Below, in pieces: positions 1 to 8,158 of a stretch of DNA of 64,000 nt. The notes under the pieces are model-generated. The model was not told the DNA's origin. It made no database searches and worked only from the letters and a program-made list of their open reading frames with translations. The position numbers and the translations under genes are program-made. The DNA comes from Bacteroidota bacterium (GTDB lineage Bacteria; Bacteroidota; Bacteroidia; Chitinophagales; BACL12), in assembly GCA_016706865.1 (NCBI GenBank), contig JADJIS010000003.1, forward strand, positions 1,860,001 to 1,924,000. Direction: 5' to 3'. The first letter of the stretch is position 1, and each line of letters begins with the position of its first letter.

Positions 1-1
1 T

Positions 2-205
2 AAATTAGCGGGTGTTTACAATGCAGCATCGCGTGGAAATTTCCGCCCATCAAAAAATCAGATTTCCGTATATAATGAACTTAGTAAAGAAGCTGATATT
101 CAATTAGCTAAATTCGAAGAGATCAAAAAAACAGAGGTCAAAAAAATAAATGATATGATCAGATCGCTAAATCTACCTATAATTATAGTGGAGGAAGACA
201 AATAA
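2..205 (+). CDS. VPS10/sortilin-like glycosyl-hydrolase-type beta-propeller protein, C-terminal fragment
   Basis: Open reading frame entering from the left edge; only the last 67 residues are visible, ending at TAA 203-205. The tail (VYNAASRGNFRPSKNQ, then YNELSKEADIQLAKFEEI, then NDMIRSLNLPIIIVEE) resembles the helical C-terminal segment of large bacterial VPS10-domain (sortilin-like, BNR-repeat) proteins, in which a propeller is followed by a helix with a YxELsxxaDxxLaxfeel pattern and a final LxLPxi. These are normally secreted proteins of about 1000 residues. The assignment rests on this C-terminal pattern only, because the propeller is outside the window. Confidence 0.5.
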   Translation, partial: KLAGVYNAASRGNFRPSKNQISVYNELSKEADIQLAKFEEIKKTEVKKINDMIRSLNLPIIIVEEDK

Positions 206-280
206 TAGCCCGGAGGACGACCGGCACCTCAGAAATAGCTATTCATATTCGGGAAAATTTTACTTTTAAACCACAATTCG

Positions 281-288
281 TATTTTTG
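281..288 (+). promoter_or_regulatory. Bacteroidota -7 promoter box TATTTTTG
   Basis: TATTTTTG matches the Bacteroidota -7 consensus TAnnTTTG and lies 33 nt before the ATG of the DUF481-like gene. No clear -33 TTG is visible at the usual distance, so this is a motif-based proposal. Confidence 0.45.
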
Positions 289-321
289 GCACTAGCTAAT
301 TAAAACCCAATTAATACTGCT

Positions 322-1074
322 ATGAAGAAAGTATTGTTCATGATCGTATGTCTGTTATTTGCAGATCAGATCTATTCACAAGTAATTAATATTGAGGACA
401 AACGCATAAAAACCGACACAGTAGGTTGGGCTGGCAGCGGAGAAGCCTCGCTGTATATGAGTAAAAATAATGATTATGTATTATCCATACTCACCGATCT
501 TCATATTCAATATAAGACCAAAAAGAGTTTATTTCTTCTCTTGACGGATGTTGCAACAGTGCAAGTAAATGAAAATCAGAAATTCGTAAATTCCGGTTTT
601 CAACATTTTCGTTATAATTATAAAATAAAAGATCGTTTTGTTTGGGAAGCATTTGTTCAAGGTCAATACAATGAACCACTTGCTATTGATCTGCGCATTT
701 TAACAGGTACCGGTCCGCGATTTAAAATTATAGGTTCAGATGAATTCCGATTATATGCCGCTGCTTTATACATGTATGAAAATGAAAAAAATACCGGCGT
801 TGAAACTCCTCAACAAAATCACAGGTTAAGCAGTTATATTTCCTTTACCTTATCTCCCAAAGAAACATATTCAGTTGTAAGCACCACCTATTTCCAACCA
901 AGATTTGATGATTTTTCTGATAGACGTATTTCCACATCACTGGATATAAAATCTTATCTCACCAAAAAATTATATTTAGTAGTTAATTACAATTTACTCG
1001 ATGATTCTGCACCTGCGGAAGGAGTGGTAAATACTATTTATGAGTTGACAGCGGGATTGGGGCTGGAGTTTTGA
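322..1074 (+). CDS. DUF481-like outer-membrane beta-barrel protein
   Basis: 250 residues with an N-terminal signal peptide (hydrophobic stretch residues 3-17, likely cleavage after DQIYSQ). The mature part is rich in alternating aromatic and polar residues typical of beta-strands, and the protein ends in GLGLEF with a terminal aromatic residue, as outer-membrane barrels do. The pattern of regular strands (FRYNYKIKDRFVWEAFVQGQ, then RILTGTGPRFKI) fits the DUF481/YdiY family of small barrel proteins, whose function is not established. It stands alone: upstream is the end of a VPS10-like gene, and downstream is a repeat-filled region convergent with mutS. The start ATG follows a TAnnTTTG box by 33 nt. 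Confidence 0.6.
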   Translation: MKKVLFMIVCLLFADQIYSQVINIEDKRIKTDTVGWAGSGEASLYMSKNNDYVLSILTDLHIQYKTKKSLFLLLTDVATVQVNENQKFVNSGFQHFRYNYKIKDRFVWEAFVQGQYNEPLAIDLRILTGTGPRFKIIGSDEFRLYAAALYMYENEKNTGVETPQQNHRLSSYISFTLSPKETYSVVSTTYFQPRFDDFSDRRISTSLDIKSYLTKKLYLVVNYNLLDDSAPAEGVVNTIYELTAGLGLEF

Positions 1075-1082
1075 GGAATGAC

Positions 1083-1159
1083 GTAGGACCTACGACATAG
1101 GACCTACGACATAAGACATACGACATAGGAAGTAGGAAGTAGGAAATAGGAAATAGGAT
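1083..1159. repeat. Microsatellite-like intergenic repeat (ctacgacatagga / gtaggaaatagga units)
   Basis: Degenerate tandem units: cctacgacatagga repeated about three times, then agtaggaa/ataggaa units. The same gtaggaaatagga phrase recurs at 4121-4150 just upstream of mutS. It is non-coding and follows the stop codon of the DUF481-like gene. Confidence 0.7.
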
Positions 1160-1248
1160 TTGGTTGGCTCAGAGTGTGAATTTTATCTTCCAATTCTTAA
1201 TTTGATGTAATTTGTTGTAAAAATATACTTTACAAATAAATATTATTT

Positions 1249-1413
1249 CTTCGTGAAACCTTTGTGTCTTCGTTCCTTTGTGGCCATTTGAATTATGTGG
1301 TAAAAGTGAACTAATTTTAGCATGTAAAATTTCCTTAAGAATTTAATCAGTCGCCACTCGAATTTTACTTTATTTTGCCACGAAGGCACTAAGACACGAA
1401 GAAATCACTAAGA
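1249..1413. repeat. Long imperfect inverted repeat between convergent genes
   Basis: The left arm, about 1249-1289 (phrases cttcgtgaaacc, tttgtgtcttcg, cctttgtggcca), is the imperfect reverse complement of the right arm, about 1375-1413 (ttgccacgaaggcac, taagacacgaag), with a spacer near 85 bp. It sits between the convergent DUF481-like gene and mutS. Similar wording occurs at 16935-16985 and 52230-52295, so this is a dispersed element rather than a unique terminator. The rest of 1075-1485 shows nothing gene-like. Confidence 0.6.
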
Positions 1414-1485
1414 AGTTTGAGATGGATATAAAATTATAGACATGGATTAAAAGTTCAATTAATCTGATATTTGTAGTAAATGGTA

Positions 1486-4095
1486 TCAATTAATTGCATC
1501 CTGCAATTCTTTCAACTTCATCAGCGCTTCAATTGGCGATAAAGAATTAATATCCAGATTTTGGAGAAGTTCACGGATCTTTACGAGTTGGGGATCATCC
1601 ATGCTGAACATATTTAATTGGAAGGTTTGTTGTCTTATCTTTTTCACTTCATTTTGTAATTCAGAACCGATGTTTTTTTGTTCCAGTTGTTTTAATATTT
1701 CATTGGAACGTTTTACAATTTGTTGCGGCATACCCGCCATACGTGCAACGTGAATTCCGAAACTATGTTTGCTTCCGCCGGGTTGAAGTTTTCTTAGGAA
1801 TAATACTTTATTGCCAGCCTCTTTTGTGCTTACATGAAAGTTTTTGATCCTTTCAAATTTATTCTCCAATTCACTTAATTCGTGATAATGTGTAGCGAAT
1901 AATGTTTTCGGTTTTGCAAAAGGATTTGTGTGCAAATACTCACATAAACTCCACGCGATTGAAATTCCGTCAAAAGTGGAAGTTCCTCTTCCTATCTCAT
2001 CCAATAATATTAAACTTCGATTGGAAATATTATTCATGATGGAAGCCGTTTCATTCATCTCCACCATAAATGTGGATTCTCCACTGGAAATATTATCACT
2101 TGCTCCTACCCTGGTGAATATTTTATCTACAATACCGATTTTAGCTTCTCTGGCAGGCACAAAACTTCCCATCTGAGCCATGAGCACTATTAATGCCGTT
2201 TGTCGCAACAATGCAGATTTACCTGCCATATTGGGACCGGTAATAATAATGATCTGTTGTGTTTCCGAATCCAGATAAATATCATTGGGAATATAATTTT
2301 CTCCCACCGGTAAATGATGTTCAATTACAGGATGTCTTCCCTCCTTAATATCCACCATGCCCGATAATTCTGCATCATCAAATAATTCAGGTCTTCTGTA
2401 TGTATACTGAATAGCAGTATTCGCAAAATTGAGCAGCACATCCAATCGCGCAGCAATGCCTGCATTTAATTGTATGGGTTGAACGTATTCGTTTAATGCA
2501 TAAATCAGTTCATCATATAATTTTTGTTCAAGTGCCAATATTTTTTCTTCCGCACCTAATATTTTTTCTTCGTATTCTTTTAATAAGGGAGTGATAAATC
2601 GTTCACCACTTGTAAGGGTTTGTTTTCTTATCCAATCCACGGGGACAGTATCCTTATATTTATTAGTAACTTCTAAAAAATATCCGAACACATTATTAAA
2701 TCCTATTTTCAAACTCGGAATTCCCGTGCGTATTATTTCTTCCTGTTGTAATCGCAATAAAAAATCCTTCCCTGAATTTCCAATTTCCCGCAATTCATCC
2801 AGATCGGCATTTATTCCTTTTTTAATGAGATTGCCTTTATTGATTTGCACGGGAGCATCTTCCGCTAATTCCTCATCTATGCGTTTTTTAATGAGTTCAC
2901 AAAGATTGATCTGATCACCTATTTTTTGTAAATTCGGATTATCCGTTTTTAATAAATACGATTTCAGGTCAGTTAAAGCGTGTAGGGCTCTGTTTAATTG
3001 TATAACTTCTCTGGGATTTATCTTTTGCATGGAAACCTTAGAGATAATTCTTTCAAGATCGCCAATTGCTTTTAATGAATTTCCAATATTTTTCGAAAGT
3101 TCAGGATCTTTTATAAGATGTTCCACTGTATCCAGTCGCACTTCAATTGCATGTTTATCTTTTAATGGCATTAATATCCATCTTCGCAATAAACGTGTGC
3201 CCATTGGAGTGATGCTGTGATCCAACACTTTTAATAAAGAACTTCCTTCTTCATTAAAAGAATGCACAAGTTCCAGATTTCTGATCGTGAATCTATCCAG
3301 CCAGACATATTGCTCTTCTGGTAACCGAGAAACTGCAGTAATATGTCCGAGGTTATTGTGTTCCGTATCCTTTAAATAATGAATACAAGCACCTGCAGCA
3401 ATAATTGCATGTTCCAGTTCTTCTATTCCAAAACCTTTTAATGATGTTGTTCCGAAATGCGTTAATAATTTTTCCTTGGTATAATCTTCTGCAAATATCC
3501 AGTCATCCAATCCATACACATAAAATTTATTGCCGAATAATTCCTTAAAATGTTTCACCTGAAATTTCGGTAAAATTATTTCCGCGGGTTGCAGACTATG
3601 CAATAATTTTTCTATGTAATCATTTTTGCCTTGTGCGACAAAAAACTCTCCTGTTGTAATATCCAAAAAACTAATTCCTGTATTTTCTTTTCCCAAAAAA
3701 CAACTGGCTAAATAATTATTATTTTTTGCTTCCAGCATTTTATCGCTGGTAGTAATTCCCGGAGTAATTAATTCAGTAACTCCTCTTTTTACAATTGTTT
3801 TTGTAAGTTTCGGATCTTCCAGTTGTTCACAAATTGCAACTCTATATCCGGCTCTCACTAATTTCGGAAGATATGCATCCAGTGCATGATATGGAAATCC
3901 CGCCAATTCAATAAACGTCGCCGAACCATTTGCACGCCTCGTAAGTACTATCCCCAAAACCTTCGCCGTAATCACTGCATCCTGCGAAAACGTCTCATAA
4001 AAGTCTCCCACCCTAAACAACAAAATCGCATCCGGATGTTTTGCCTTGATGCGATTGTACTGCCCCATTAGCGGGGTTTCTTTTAAGGGTTTCAT
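1486..4095 (-). CDS. mutS: DNA mismatch repair ATPase MutS
   Basis: 869 residues, usual length for MutS1. It recognises base mismatches and small loops and recruits MutL. The N-terminal mismatch-binding domain carries the diagnostic F-Y-E motif in RVGDFYETF (near residue 30). The connector and core/clamp domains follow, then the C-terminal ABC ATPase with Walker A GPNMAGKSALLRQ (near residue 620), the ESTFMVEM signature region, Walker B ILLDEIGRGTSTFDG and the ATHYHEL switch. A longer reading frame begins at TTG 4104, but that codon overlaps the -7 box TATATTTG. I therefore use ATG 4095, giving MKPLKETPLMGQYN. No mutL is in the window. Nothing is missing or broken. Confidence 0.97.
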   Translation of the reverse strand: MKPLKETPLMGQYNRIKAKHPDAILLFRVGDFYETFSQDAVITAKVLGIVLTRRANGSATFIELAGFPYHALDAYLPKLVRAGYRVAICEQLEDPKLTKTIVKRGVTELITPGITTSDKMLEAKNNNYLASCFLGKENTGISFLDITTGEFFVAQGKNDYIEKLLHSLQPAEIILPKFQVKHFKELFGNKFYVYGLDDWIFAEDYTKEKLLTHFGTTSLKGFGIEELEHAIIAAGACIHYLKDTEHNNLGHITAVSRLPEEQYVWLDRFTIRNLELVHSFNEEGSSLLKVLDHSITPMGTRLLRRWILMPLKDKHAIEVRLDTVEHLIKDPELSKNIGNSLKAIGDLERIISKVSMQKINPREVIQLNRALHALTDLKSYLLKTDNPNLQKIGDQINLCELIKKRIDEELAEDAPVQINKGNLIKKGINADLDELREIGNSGKDFLLRLQQEEIIRTGIPSLKIGFNNVFGYFLEVTNKYKDTVPVDWIRKQTLTSGERFITPLLKEYEEKILGAEEKILALEQKLYDELIYALNEYVQPIQLNAGIAARLDVLLNFANTAIQYTYRRPELFDDAELSGMVDIKEGRHPVIEHHLPVGENYIPNDIYLDSETQQIIIITGPNMAGKSALLRQTALIVLMAQMGSFVPAREAKIGIVDKIFTRVGASDNISSGESTFMVEMNETASIMNNISNRSLILLDEIGRGTSTFDGISIAWSLCEYLHTNPFAKPKTLFATHYHELSELENKFERIKNFHVSTKEAGNKVLFLRKLQPGGSKHSFGIHVARMAGMPQQIVKRSNEILKQLEQKNIGSELQNEVKKIRQQTFQLNMFSMDDPQLVKIRELLQNLDINSLSPIEALMKLKELQDAIN

Positions 4096-4101
4096 GTCGT
4101 A

Positions 4102-4109
4102 CAAATATA
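4102..4109 (-). promoter_or_regulatory. mutS promoter -7 box TATATTTG
   Basis: On the minus strand TATATTTG ends six nucleotides before ATG 4095. With transcription starting about 5-8 nt after the box, the mutS mRNA would be leaderless or nearly so. The box decides the start codon, because the upstream TTG candidate lies inside it. Confidence 0.55.
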
Positions 4110-4120
4110 CGAAAAATGAC

Positions 4121-4500
4121 CTAGGAAATAGGAAGTAGGAAATAGGAGGGTTTACGTTTGGGTTCGAAGTTCTGAGTTCGGGGTTCTGGGTTCTGAGTTC
4201 GGGGTTCTGCGTTAACTAAAGTTTACATGGTTTGCAAGAGTTTCAGGGTTGTGATCCGATTTATGTTTTTTATTTTTTGATTATTATTTTTTATTCTTCA
4301 CTTCTTGGGCTTACAAAAATTTCCCGGGTTAGCAGGGTTGCAAAAGTTCACTACGGAGGTAATTGCTCCGGGTTGTCGATTTGTTTAATGTTCTTTATTC
4401 CTTGTTCTTTATTCGATATTAAATTAAAACTTTCATTGTTTGCAAATTACCCTCCCTGCAACTTCGGGCCCCATCTCTTATCTTCCCCATAGGGGAAGAC
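4121..4500. repeat. Composite dispersed intergenic repeat block, copy 1
   Basis: Modules in order: ataggaagtaggaa units (4121-4150); repeated ttctgagttcggggttctg phrases (4165-4210); gtttacatggtttgcaag followed by a ttgtgatccgat phrase (4223-4262); a T-rich stretch; and ctacggaggtaattg plus ccgggttgtcgat (about 4350-4382). The same modules recur in reverse orientation at 42890-43250 and partly at 6215-6355. The short open frames crossing this block are explained by the repeat and are not annotated as genes. Confidence 0.65.
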
Positions 4501-4622
4501 GTTACTTTTGCGATTCTTCAAAGTTTCTGCAAAATAAATTTCCTGACAATTTCTACAACCGAATTCCTCCGATTAATGATTTTTGGAGATATAATACTAG
4601 TTTCAAATTTTAATAAAGATTT

Positions 4623-4800
4623 AATTCGAAGAGACAATCCCCAATGCTACAACCTGCCCACTGCCCACTGTTTACTGCCCACTTTTAATTAGGAACAATC
4701 ATCTTTAAATTTTAATTAAGATCTAATTCGAAGCAACAATCCCCAATGCTACAACATGCCCACTGCCCACTGTTTACTGCCCACTTTTAACTTGGAGAAA
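4623..4800. repeat. Two-copy tandem repeat, period 102 bp
   Basis: The motif aattcgaag..caatcc-ccaatgctacaac-ctgcccac-tgtttactgcc starts at 4623 and again at 4725, exactly 102 bp later. It shares period and a core of about 50 bp with the larger array at 26100-26860, although the rest of the unit differs (AT-rich here, with C-rich gaccccatagggg there). Non-coding. Confidence 0.75.
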
Positions 4801-4822
4801 ATCAAACTTTAATTCCAACGTC

Positions 4823-6103
4823 TCACTTACAAAGTGGCAACACCCCTTCCACCAATCTATCCAAATCAGCAATGCTAGTATACACATGCGGAGCAATGCG
4901 CACTCCATGAATATTTTCCCAATTAATAGATACGCAGTGTATGGAATGATCATTAAATAATTTCGTTGCAATATCTCCCGGTTCATGACCATCGATGGAA
5001 AAATTTGCAATTGCGCAGGAAAATTTCGGATCGAGAGAGGTATTTAATTTGAATTTAGGATAGGAAGTTAATTTTGATGTCCAATAATCTTTTAAATATC
5101 GCAAGCGCGCTTCTTTGCGTTCGGGACCGATCATTAAATGAAAATCAATTGCATTTGCAATGGAATATTCAATTGGAAATGAACGTGTTCCGAGATTTTC
5201 GAATTTACGGATATTATTTATATCCTGCGTTTCCGGTGCACCCATGAGTGGCCATACCTTTTTTATTTTTTCTTTTTTTATCCATAAAATACCGGTGCCT
5301 ATGGAAGAACTCAGCCATTTATGTAAACTTGTTCCGTAATAATCTGCACCTAATTCCGGAATTTTAAAAACAAAATGTCCGAAGGTATGTGCTCCATCCA
5401 CCATTACTTCCGGACCTTTTGCATGCACAGCATCTGCAATTGCTTTAACAGGATTAATATGTCCGGTCCAGTTAATGATATGATTTACCTGCACCAATTT
5501 AGTGCGTGATGTTATTTGTTCCGTGTATTTTTTTACGAGATAATCAGTGCTATTTGTCGGCAATTCCAACTCCACCCATTTAATAATTATGCCATCTCTT
5601 TTTTCGCGTTGTTTCCAGGCATTAATCATATTGGGATAATCCTGTTTGGTGAGAATTACTTCATCTCCTTTTTCAAGATCCAATCCAAAAATAATATTGT
5701 CGAGTGCTTCCGTAGTATTTCTGTTAATTGCAATTTCATCAATATCACAACCCGCAAGATCTGCAATTTTTTTGCGCAGACTTTCTCTTCCTTTATCCAA
5801 TATTTGCCACATGTAATAACTCGGCCCTTCATTCGCCATTTTATTAAATCTGTCCAAGGCATCTTGCACCACCTTTGGTGATGGACTCACACCTCCATTA
5901 TTCAAATTAATAATAGTTGCAGAAGCGGTATATGATTCCTTGATCAAATTCCAAAAATCTTCATCCTGCGCAACAAGTTCAGGGGAGATATTATTCACCC
6001 GATTAATTCCGGCCTTTAATTCCTCACTAAAAACCAATTCGGGCAAAGCAGCGAGACTTACAAGCGCAGTAGCTTTCTTAAAAAATGATCTACGATTTAC
6101 CAT
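4823..6103 (-). CDS. Class V aminotransferase fold PLP protein with Tat signal
   Basis: 426 residues. The N-terminus VNRRSFFKKATALVSLAALP is a twin-arginine signal, so the enzyme is probably exported folded. The fold is aspartate-aminotransferase type I, class V subgroup: NNGGVSPSP near the start, the cofactor-binding region EIAINRNTTEALD, the HIINWTGHINPV region, DGAHTFGHF, and the Schiff-base lysine in GTSLHKWLSSSIG. Secreted Tat proteins of this group are usually annotated isopenicillin-N-epimerase-like or cysteine-desulfurase-like; the substrate is unknown. The frame extends upstream to 6139, but those codons come from caattatcaatta microsatellite, and the Tat motif fixes the start at ATG 6103. 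It lies downstream of a second class V enzyme on the same strand, separated by 260 bp of repeats. Confidence 0.85.
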   Translation of the reverse strand: MVNRRSFFKKATALVSLAALPELVFSEELKAGINRVNNISPELVAQDEDFWNLIKESYTASATIINLNNGGVSPSPKVVQDALDRFNKMANEGPSYYMWQILDKGRESLRKKIADLAGCDIDEIAINRNTTEALDNIIFGLDLEKGDEVILTKQDYPNMINAWKQREKRDGIIIKWVELELPTNSTDYLVKKYTEQITSRTKLVQVNHIINWTGHINPVKAIADAVHAKGPEVMVDGAHTFGHFVFKIPELGADYYGTSLHKWLSSSIGTGILWIKKEKIKKVWPLMGAPETQDINNIRKFENLGTRSFPIEYSIANAIDFHLMIGPERKEARLRYLKDYWTSKLTSYPKFKLNTSLDPKFSCAIANFSIDGHEPGDIATKLFNDHSIHCVSINWENIHGVRIAPHVYTSIADLDRLVEGVLPLCK

Positions 6104-6363
6104 GAAATTAATTGATAATTGATAATTGACAATTGACAATTAGAATATCTGACAATGATAGTGAAAATAAATCAAAATGAAAAATGAAAGAATGAAAGAA
6201 TTAAAGAATGAATACAAGCATTGAAAATTTTCCAAACCTTGTAAACCCTGCAAACTTCAGAATTACATAAAACTCATTTAGTGAGTAGTGAATCGTGAAT
6301 AGTGAGTGAACCCAACTCAGAACCCAGAACTCTGAACTCAGAACATCGACGAAGGAGATCATG
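6104..6363. repeat. Microsatellite and composite repeat block, copy 2
   Basis: Next to the aminotransferase start is a tandem of caattgtcaattatcaatta units (6110-6140). Then come gaatgaaagaattaaagaatg units (6180-6210), aaccttgtaaaccctgc (6236-6253), gtgaatagtgagtgaacc units (6283-6312) and cagaactctgaactcagaac units (6318-6343). The block ends with atcgacgaaggagatc (6344-6359), immediately before the desulfurase stop codon. Several of these modules occur in the same order before the stop of ychF (43190-43290). Confidence 0.65.
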
Positions 6364-7500
6364 TTAAACCTTTTGTTCGACCAAAACGATCTCCTTAAGT
6401 TTATCCACCATAAAATCAACCTCCTCCATAGTATTAAACTTACAAAAAGAAAAACGAACGGCGGCGGAATCTTTTTCGCGATGAAGATGGGCGATCACGT
6501 GGGAGCCTATGCTGCTTCCACTGCTGCAGGCACTTCCTCCGCTTACTGCTATACCGGCGATATCCAAATTGAATAATAATAATTCATTTTTTTCGCTGGC
6601 GGGGAAGTTTACATTTAATACTGTGTATAATCCGTTTTCAGGTGAATTAAATATTACTTCAGGAAATTCATTTTTTAATCTGTTTCGCAAATGATCGCGC
6701 AGGGAAGTTATATATTTTTTTGTTTCTTCTAATTCAGAATAAGCAATTTCCAATGCCTTTGCGAGACCAATTATTCCGTAAAGATTTTCTGTGCCTGCAC
6801 GCATATTCCTTTCTTGTGCACCACCGTGAATAAGTGGTTTAATATGTGCATCCGCATTAACATAAATAAATCCGACACCTTTTGGTCCGTGAAATTTATG
6901 TGCTGCACAGGAAATAAAATGGATTTTCGTTTTTTGAAGATCCAGAGGGTAATGTGCCATTGTTTGAACGGTATCACAATGAAAAAAAGCATTATATGTT
7001 TGACATAACACACTAACCTTTTCTATATCCAATAAAACACCAATTTCATTATTTGCATGCATTAAACTTACCAATGTTTTGTCGCTGGAGTTTTTCAGAA
7101 TATTTTCCAGGTCTTCATAATCTACAGAGGCATCGGGCAACAATTTTACATAACTCAATTTAATTTTACCTTCTGCTTTTAATGCCTCAACGGTATGTGT
7201 AACTGCATGATGTTCAATCTCCGAAGTAACAATATGGGTAACTCCAAGATCGCGAACACTACATTGTAAAGCCATATTATTGGCCTCTGTTCCACCACTG
7301 GTAAAAAATATCTCCCCCGGAGAAACATGGAAAAGTCCGGCGATGAATTTCCTTGCCTTTTCAATTGCGGCTCTGGTCTCTCTTCCATAGGAATGTATGG
7401 ACGAAGGATTGCCATAATGGTTGTTCAGGTAAGGAAGCATGGCCTCCAGCACCTTTGGATCAAGGCTTGTCGTGGCGGCATTGTCGAAATAAACACGCAT
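6364..7500 (-). CDS. Cysteine desulfurase (NifS/IscS-type class V aminotransferase)
   Basis: 378 residues, cytosolic. Releases sulfur from L-cysteine as an enzyme-bound persulfide for Fe-S clusters or tRNA thiolation. Visible features: MRVYFDNAATT start, cofactor-binding FTSGGTEANNMAL, SLMHANNEIG, HCDTVQTMAHYPLD, the PLP lysine in CAAHKFHGPKGVGF, GTENLYGIIGLAKA, and the catalytic cysteine loop SGGSACSSGS near residue 325. The short loop around the cysteine resembles the NifS/IscS group more than SufS. No iscU, iscA or suf genes are adjacent, so the sulfur acceptor cannot be inferred. A -7 box lies 17 nt upstream. Confidence 0.93.
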   Translation of the reverse strand: MRVYFDNAATTSLDPKVLEAMLPYLNNHYGNPSSIHSYGRETRAAIEKARKFIAGLFHVSPGEIFFTSGGTEANNMALQCSVRDLGVTHIVTSEIEHHAVTHTVEALKAEGKIKLSYVKLLPDASVDYEDLENILKNSSDKTLVSLMHANNEIGVLLDIEKVSVLCQTYNAFFHCDTVQTMAHYPLDLQKTKIHFISCAAHKFHGPKGVGFIYVNADAHIKPLIHGGAQERNMRAGTENLYGIIGLAKALEIAYSELEETKKYITSLRDHLRNRLKNEFPEVIFNSPENGLYTVLNVNFPASEKNELLLFNLDIAGIAVSGGSACSSGSSIGSHVIAHLHREKDSAAVRFSFCKFNTMEEVDFMVDKLKEIVLVEQKV

Positions 7501-7517
7501 TGGTTGAGGTTATTGGG

Positions 7518-7525
7518 CAAAGTTA
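7518..7525 (-). promoter_or_regulatory. Cysteine desulfurase promoter -7 box TAACTTTG
   Basis: Minus-strand TAACTTTGCCC is a full match to TAnnTTTG and ends 17 nt before ATG 7500, giving a leader of roughly ten nucleotides. Confidence 0.55.
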
Positions 7526-7617
7526 CGGATAATTAATAAGTTGGAATGGTATATTCCAACCAATTTTTATGATTTTTGATATCGCATGAATCTATTTGAA
7601 CTGAATTAGGCCTTTTA

Positions 7618-8073
7618 TTAAATTATAGCTTTTCTCACTTTAATTGATACTATTTTCAATTCAATAATTGTAAGAATATAAAAAAGTGAAGCAGCTACAA
7701 TAGCTGAGAAAAATTCATTCTCAAATTTTCTGCTGAGAATTAAATAATAAATATTTACTATAATGGTGATACTTATTAATAGTAACAATAAAAAAGGCTG
7801 TAAGCTATATTTGATTCTGCAGCTACTAAAATCATCTTCAGCAAAAACTATTGTTAGTTTAGGTAACAGACGTTCAAAAGGTGTACGTATTCTTGTTAAC
7901 AAAACCTTTTTCCCAGATTCATATCCTAAAAATAACTTATTTTCAAAGGGAATATAGGATGCTGAAGAGTGGAATTCTAAATTGGTATGCTTCTTAATTG
8001 AACGCGTTCTTATCGAATCTTCTACAATTTGTTTATCATATTTTTCCAATGAAATGGTTTTTAAAGTAATCAT
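7618..8073 (-). CDS. Small membrane protein of unknown function
   Basis: 151 residues, not recognised. The N-terminal two thirds are polar (FENKLFLGYESGKKVLLTRIRTP suggests a small beta domain), followed by two hydrophobic helices (about residues 92-111 and 122-140) and a basic tail VSIKVRKAII. No signal peptide and no lipobox. It may be a protein with a cytoplasmic N-terminal domain anchored by a C-terminal hairpin. It is divergent from the duplicated lipoproteins and separated from the desulfurase by 117 bp. Confidence 0.6.
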   Translation of the reverse strand: MITLKTISLEKYDKQIVEDSIRTRSIKKHTNLEFHSSASYIPFENKLFLGYESGKKVLLTRIRTPFERLLPKLTIVFAEDDFSSCRIKYSLQPFLLLLLISITIIVNIYYLILSRKFENEFFSAIVAASLFYILTIIELKIVSIKVRKAII

Positions 8074-8132
8074 AAGGTATTTATTTAAACTGCAATTGTT
8101 TTTTTAATTACAAAATTAAACCTATTTTAGTG

Positions 8133-8140
8133 TAACTTTG
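8133..8140 (+). promoter_or_regulatory. Promoter -7 box TAACTTTG of first duplicated lipoprotein
   Basis: TAACTTTGATTCAC ends 18 nt before ATG 8159. Nearly the same sequence occurs at 8868-8875 before the second copy, so the duplication included the promoter. Confidence 0.55.
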
Positions 8141-8158
8141 ATTCACTAAACATGTCCA

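Noticed and set aside
4232..4492. 86-codon open frame
   Set aside because: Same repeat-derived translation as at 42.9 kb; no start context, no family.
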